NCBI GenBank assembly: GCA_030674185.1
Contig: CM060314.1
Span: 28,233,615-28,297,614, forward strand
Reading direction: 5' to 3'
DNA: 64,000 bases
DNA from: Monoplex corrugatus
Taxonomy: Eukaryota; Mollusca; Gastropoda; Littorinimorpha; Ranellidae
Within the stretch, counting starts at the first letter, position 1. Every line of letters starts with the position of its first letter. Shown here in pieces: positions 59,333 to 64,000 of the stretch. The position numbers were made by a program, and so were the translations under genes. The notes beneath the pieces are model-generated. The model worked only from the letters and a program-made list of their open reading frames with translations. It was not told the DNA's origin and searched no databases.

Positions 59333-62330
59333 TACCGCCTTCATCTTCTGTCCCGCTGGTGCCGCCTTCACCTTCTGTCCCGTCGGTGCCGCCTTCACCT
59401 TCTGTCCCGTCGGTGCCGCCTTCGTCGCCACCCCGGCCACCACCATATGACTGTGATAAACTAAAATTATGCCTTTTTAATGCTCAGTCAACATGCAAGG
59501 ATGGCAAAGCCGAAGTCATTGCTGATTTTATCGCAGATGAGCATGTTGACATTGCTTTTATCACAGAGACATGGCTTAACCCCCTTGGTCACGAACCTAT
59601 ACATGCTAGCCTCACTCCGAGTGGTTACAGGCTTGCTTCTTTCCATCGCTCATCCCGAGGTGGCGGTATCGCCATCCTCTACAACGACTCACTCCATTCC
59701 CGCCTATCTTTCTCGCAGTCTCTGCCTTTCTCCCATCCTTCTTTCGAGCACGTTGAAGTATCCTTCCAATCCACCCCTCATCCCATCACCTTCTCCTGTG
59801 TCTATCGACCTCCACCTAGCTCTGCCAACAAACTCACCACATCCACGTTTCTCTCTGACTTTGACCAACTGCTTGACTACTACTGCCTCTTACCTGGAAA
59901 TCTCATCATTCTAGGTGACATCAATGTCCACTATGACAACACTCACCGTTATGACACAAGACATATCATCAACTCTCTGTCCAATCACAATATGACTCAA
60001 CACATTTCTGAACCAACCATCAAAAAGGTCACATTCTTGACTGGATCATTTCTCGTGATCACCACAATTCCGCTACTGACAACTGCTTAGTTCTTTCTAC
60101 CCGTCTAACTTCAGCCCTTCCATCTGACCACTCTGCAATTCTCTGTTCTCTTGACATTTCTCCTCCTTCCCGTACCACGCGCACAGTGACTCGACGCAAT
60201 CTCAAAGCTATCGACCTCTCCACATTTTCATCTGATGCCTCCCGTCTCCTTTCTGAAAAGTCACATAACCTTGCCGATGAATTCTATACTACTCTCCACC
60301 ATCTTCTGGACACTCATGCTCCAGCCACAACCCGTCTTTTACCTGACTGCCCCCCTACCCCCTGGCTCACTTATGAGATTGCCTGTGCAAAACGTGCCCG
60401 CCGCAGAGCAGAGCGCCGCTGGCGCAAATCCAAACTCACTGTACACAGGCAACTTTTCCAAGCCTCTAAAACAAAAGTATCCACCCTCATTGCATCAGCA
60501 AAAACAAGCTATTTCCAAACCAAAATCCTGAATGCCTCTTCTTCAAAAGAACTATTTACAACCATGAATCATCTCCTTGGCACACGAAAAGATTTACCTC
60601 TCCCAACAAAACATACAAATCAAGAACTCCTATCTGTATTCTCCAAGTTTTCACCACCAAAATACAAACTCTTCGTGACAGGCTTGACAGGACATCCTGT
60701 CAACCATGCCCACCTGACCCTTCCTTCTCTGGCACACCTCTTACTACTTTTACCCCAGTCTCACAAGAAGAAATTTTCAACACAATCAGATCCATGTCGT
60801 TCAAAACCTGCGAACTGGATCCTCTTCCAGGTTCTCTCTACTCCGACTGTCTCCCGACTCTCCTCCCATTCATCACTGACATTATCAACACTTCTCTTCA
60901 AACTGGAACTGTCCCAGATTCTTTCAAATCTGCTATTGTTCACCCTCTCCTCAAGAAACACAATTTAGACCCAAATGAACTGAAAAATTACCGGCCTATC
61001 TCTAATCTCTCTTTCTTGTCAAAACTCCTTGAAAAAGTCGTCCTCAACCAGCTGAACTCTCACCTGTGTGCCAACAATCTCCTCAATCCTTTCCAGTCAG
61101 CCTACCGCCAGTGCCATAGCACTGAAACTGCCCTACTACACATTCTCAACAATCTCCTCCTTGCAACTGATACTGGCAAAGTCTCTCTCCTCACACTCCT
61201 TGATCTGTCTGCAGCCTTTGATACCATTGACCATGGTATTCTCCTTTCTAGACTTCATCATACTTTTGGCATCTCTGACATTGCTCTCTCCTGGTTCACT
61301 TCATACCTATCAAACAGAAAACAAACTGTTCTCATCAATGGCACTTACTCTCAACCTGCATACCTGACCTGTGGTGTTCCACAAGGATCTGTCCTTGGCC
61401 CTGTTCTTTTCACTCTTTACACCTCCCCCCTGTCCACCATCATCAACTCCCACTCTATAAAACACCACTTCTATGCTGATGACACCCAACTTCAAGACAG
61501 TGACTCACCTGATAATATACAGCGCCTGTTGACTCGCACCACTGAGTGTTACTCGGACATTAAGAACTGGATGACGTTAAACAAACTTCAGCTTAATGAC
61601 GACAAGACAGAAGCTATCCTCATTGGCACCCGTCAGAAACTTTCTCAGCTGCCTCCTCTTTCTCTCCCATTATGTAACACATCAGTCCCAATTTCTGATT
61701 CAGCTAAAAACCTTGGTGTCTGCATTGACTCTACCCTCTCCATGAACAACTTTGTTTCTCAAACTGCCAGATCTTGCTACTATCACTCCATCGTATAAGG
61801 CTGATCAGGAAGTATCTCTCTGTCGAAACAACTGCAAAACTCGTTCTCTCCTTCATAATGTCTCGCATTGACTATTGCAATTCACTCCTGTCTGGTCTTC
61901 CTGCCTCCACAATTCACATCCTACAGCGCATTCAAAACAATGCTGTACGCCTTGTACTCAAAAAGAAAAAAGCTGACCACATATCTCCTCTCCTGGCACA
62001 GCTTCACTGGCTCCCTGTATCAAAGCGCATACAGTACAAACTAGACACCATGTGCTACAAAAGCCTCAATAATGCAGCCCCCGATTACCTGTCAAGCCTA
62101 CTTGAGATCTATGTTCCCTCACGTACCCTCCGCTCTGCCTCCGATCCTCTGACTTTTCGCTTTCCACGCACTAAGCTCATACCTATGGTCCACGAGCCTT
62201 CTCTGTTTCTGGTCCACTCTCCTGGAACAAACTTCCTCTCTCAGTCCGTCAGCAACCTACTTTTGTCTCCTTCAAGTCCGCTCTCAAAACTCACCTTTTC
62301 TCCTCTGCATAAAATCCTAACCTCACTCAA
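59158..62330 (+). pseudogene. LINE ORF2, endonuclease-reverse transcriptase with frameshifts
   Basis: A Pro/Ser-rich leader (from 59158) precedes an EEP-type endonuclease: LFNAQSTCKDGKAEVI, FITETWLNP, LIILGDINVHYDN. A frameshift at an A run near 60.03 kb enters GHILDWIISRDHH and a basic linker (CAKRARRRAERRWRKSK). A second frameshift near 60.64 kb leads to the [50 protein letters not shown] and YADD at 61472-61483. A third near 61.79 kb precedes [14 protein letters not shown] and [13 protein letters not shown]; a fourth near 62.19 kb ends the conserved C-terminus. Each break is a small indel; no large deletion. It resembles the 23.6 kb LINE throughout the RT. Confidence 0.85.
59335..59415 (+). 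repeat. 27-bp tandem repeat at the ORF1/ORF2 junction
   Basis: Three copies of CCGCCTTCACCTTCTGTCCC plus GTCGGTG, the first with two changes. In ORF2 frame it encodes PPSPSVPSV. Confidence 0.95.
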
Positions 62331-62471
62331 CCCCCCCTGTGCAGCCTGTCTCCGCTCGGAGGGGAATCACATGGTTATAATATATAATTGTATATGCTAT
62401 GCTCTCTATGGCTTTCCATTGCTTTTATTCTTGCTTTTATTGCTTTTATTCTTTCTCCCCATTTGTAGCCA

Positions 62472-62472
<1 letters not shown>

Positions 62473-62533
<61 letters not shown>

Positions 62534-62592
62534 CGTGTGTATGCGTGCGTGCATGCGTGCGTGCGTGCGTGCGTGCGTGCATGCGTGTGTGT
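62473..62592. repeat. (TG)n-(TGCG)n microsatellite in the LINE 3'UTR
   Basis: TG to about 62530, then GCGT/GCAT alternation; Z-DNA-prone. Confidence 0.97.
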
Positions 62593-62676
62593 CTGTTTCC
62601 GCGCTTAGATTTGATTTTGTCAAGATTTTGCGCTATATAAATATTGTAATTATTATTATTATTATTATTATTATAG

Positions 62677-63175
62677 AGTGTAAAAATATGAGTTATGAAG
62701 ACAGGCTTAAGTTTTTAAAACTTCATTCACTGAAAGGTGGGAGGGTTAGGGGGGATTTAATACAGGTATACAAAATAATGAATGGGATGGATAAGCTATC
62801 AGTTGAAACATTTTTTTCCTTTCCACAAGCTAGTATAACAAGGAATGCTGAAGGTAAAATATTTGTTAAACACAGAAATACTAACACAAGAGCGTTTTGT
62901 TTTTCTAACAGAATTGTTAAATTGTGGAATAAAATTCCTTTTGAAATTAAATTTACTAACAGCATTAACAAATTCAAAAATTTCCTGGACGATGACGCAG
63001 AATTCAAAATTTTATTTAAAAAAATAGACTGAAGCAGATTTGCTCAAGTATGAATATTAAGACATGCTTTTCAGACCCCGAAGAAGAAAGCGTAAAACAA
63101 AAAATATAGGGCGTTAAAAGGCCAGAAGGCCTAGGCTACGAGCCAGCCCTCAGCTACTACTACTACTACTACTAA
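62677..63175 (+). pseudogene. 3' end of a second LINE (C-terminal ORF2)
   Basis: The frame reads MSYEDRLKFLKLHSLKGGRV, RGDLIQVYKIMNGMDKL and FCFSNRIVKLWNKIPFEI, typical of the ORF2 C-terminus of CR1/Jockey-type LINEs. Strongly 5'-truncated, with a stop at 63032 and a (CTA)n 3' tail at about 63160-63175. It starts directly in the (TTA)n tail of the preceding LINE. Confidence 0.75.
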
Positions 63176-63384
63176 CATGTTAATTTGTTTAATGTTACAA
63201 CAGTATACGTAATACTAGAAATAGGCCTTAGGTATAGTACCTTTTTACATCCCATCAACTCACTTGTACGGTTTGTGAGATTTACATGGTGCAGAGGCAC
63301 TTGTAATTCATCAAATTCAGAAACTGCATCCGCGGATGTCGTCCTCTTTGTCCTCTTTGTCCAGCTTATAACACAACAACTTTA

Positions 63385-64000
63385 AAAACAAACGACTTGC
63401 GAAACACTTCTTAATCACATCTATGCAAATACACTTGAAACAATTCGAAACGTACATACGCCTAAACTGGCCATCAATGACCATAGTGTTATCAGATGCA
63501 CAAAATTTCTGAAGCTGCCGAAAATGAAATCGAAAGGACACATCTACAGCTTATTTCATTTAGACTTTTCGATTAAAAAGTATTCCTATCTAACTTATCA
63601 CAAGCACCCTTTTCATTCGGTCTACAATTGCACAAATCCTAACGAAGTTCTAGAAATCTGGTACGAAATATTCTATCATATCATTAACAAACACGTCCCA
63701 AAACGGCATAAACGGGTGGCTGACCACGATATAATGGAAGCTATGTTACACAGAGACACTTTAAAAGCTAACCAAATGTGTAAGAATACACAGAAACAAA
63801 GTAAAGAACATGGTAAGAAAATGCAAAGACAGTTTACTTCAGCAAACTAATTGAAAATCGAACAGACACATCAACAATCTGGCGAGCTCTAAACGTAATT
63901 ACTAAGAACTCATCTCCGAAATGCATAGATATTCCACACAAAAAGAAGACTGCTAACGGCTTTAATGAATATTTCTTATCTGTCTCTGAAAACATAACAG
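63385..64000 (+). pseudogene. fragment of a third LINE ORF2 (endonuclease-RT linker)
   Basis: The frame from 63385 reads KQTTCETLLNHIYANTLETI, then AINDHSVIRCTKF, FHSVYNCTNPNEVLEIWYEI and ADHDIMEAMLHRDTLK. This is the end of a LINE endonuclease (SDH-type motif changed to NDH) and the linker to the RT. A stop near 63850 is followed in another frame by IWRALNVITKNSS and NGFNEYFLSVSENI. The element runs out of the window. Confidence 0.7.

Larger units (their letters stand above)
58000..62676 (+). mobile_element. near full-length CR1/L2-like LINE, inactive
   Basis: 5'UTR-like sequence (5' end uncertain, between about 57.83 and 58.3 kb), ORF1 with a PHD finger, ORF2 with endonuclease and RT, a 3'UTR with a (TG)n/(TGCG)n tract and a TTGCGCTATATAAAT end followed by (TTA)n. 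Several frameshifts in ORF2 make it non-autonomous. Head to head with the DUF885 gene. Confidence 0.85.

Noticed and set aside
58712..59446. 244-codon minus-strand open frame
   Set aside because: It is antisense to LINE ORF1/ORF2, whose PHD and RRM-like features are clear on the plus strand.

Overview
This window is animal nuclear DNA, most likely from a marine lophotrochozoan and probably a gastropod mollusc. The reasons are small phased exons with GT-AG introns, long (CA)n/(TG)n tracts, CR1/L2-like LINEs with a PHD-finger ORF1, tRNA-derived SINEs, and piggyBac and mariner debris. I could not test the species assignment.

One host gene dominates. It lies on the minus strand, with its start codon at 52000-51998 and its stop at 18105-18103. 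I assembled 16 coding exons whose phases fit at every junction. They total 1848 nt and encode 615 residues of a DUF885 (PF05960) protein, a predicted metallopeptidase-like enzyme with the motif HESVPGHH, a GEGWGLY segment, a DTGIHAFGWS block and a WPGQACAYKIG block. A probable non-coding first exon lies at about 57731-57800 beside an ETS consensus site. A long 3'UTR probably runs to a poly(A) signal at 15243-15238.

Region by region: 1-15237 is T/G-rich on the plus strand and holds no coding exon I can support. It contains simple repeats, tandem duplications and SINE copies, and could be the 3'UTR or intron of a plus-strand neighbour converging on the DUF885 gene. 15238-18102 is the inferred DUF885 3'UTR. 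18103-52000 holds the coding exons. Their introns are packed with a 5'-truncated LINE (about 23.6-25.8 kb), SINEs, a SINE-like family of about 600 bp, many TTAA-flanked piggyBac-type elements, and two notable minisatellites (36.93-37.64 kb and 47.35-47.74 kb). 52016-57730 is intron 1, with a fossil mariner, another SINE-like copy and a minus-strand LINE tail. 58.0-62.68 kb is an almost full-length but frameshifted LINE oriented head to head with the DUF885 gene. It is followed by the 3' end of a second LINE (62.68-63.18 kb) and a fragment of a third (63.39-64.0 kb).

The most unusual item is the 30-bp minisatellite in intron 7. Read in the direction of the gene, nearly every unit has a branch-point-like heptamer, a pyrimidine tract and TTACAG, so about 20 units form a ladder of near-ideal 3' splice sites. 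The other notable theme is a TTAA-MITE family and an internally deleted piggyBac copy within the same gene.
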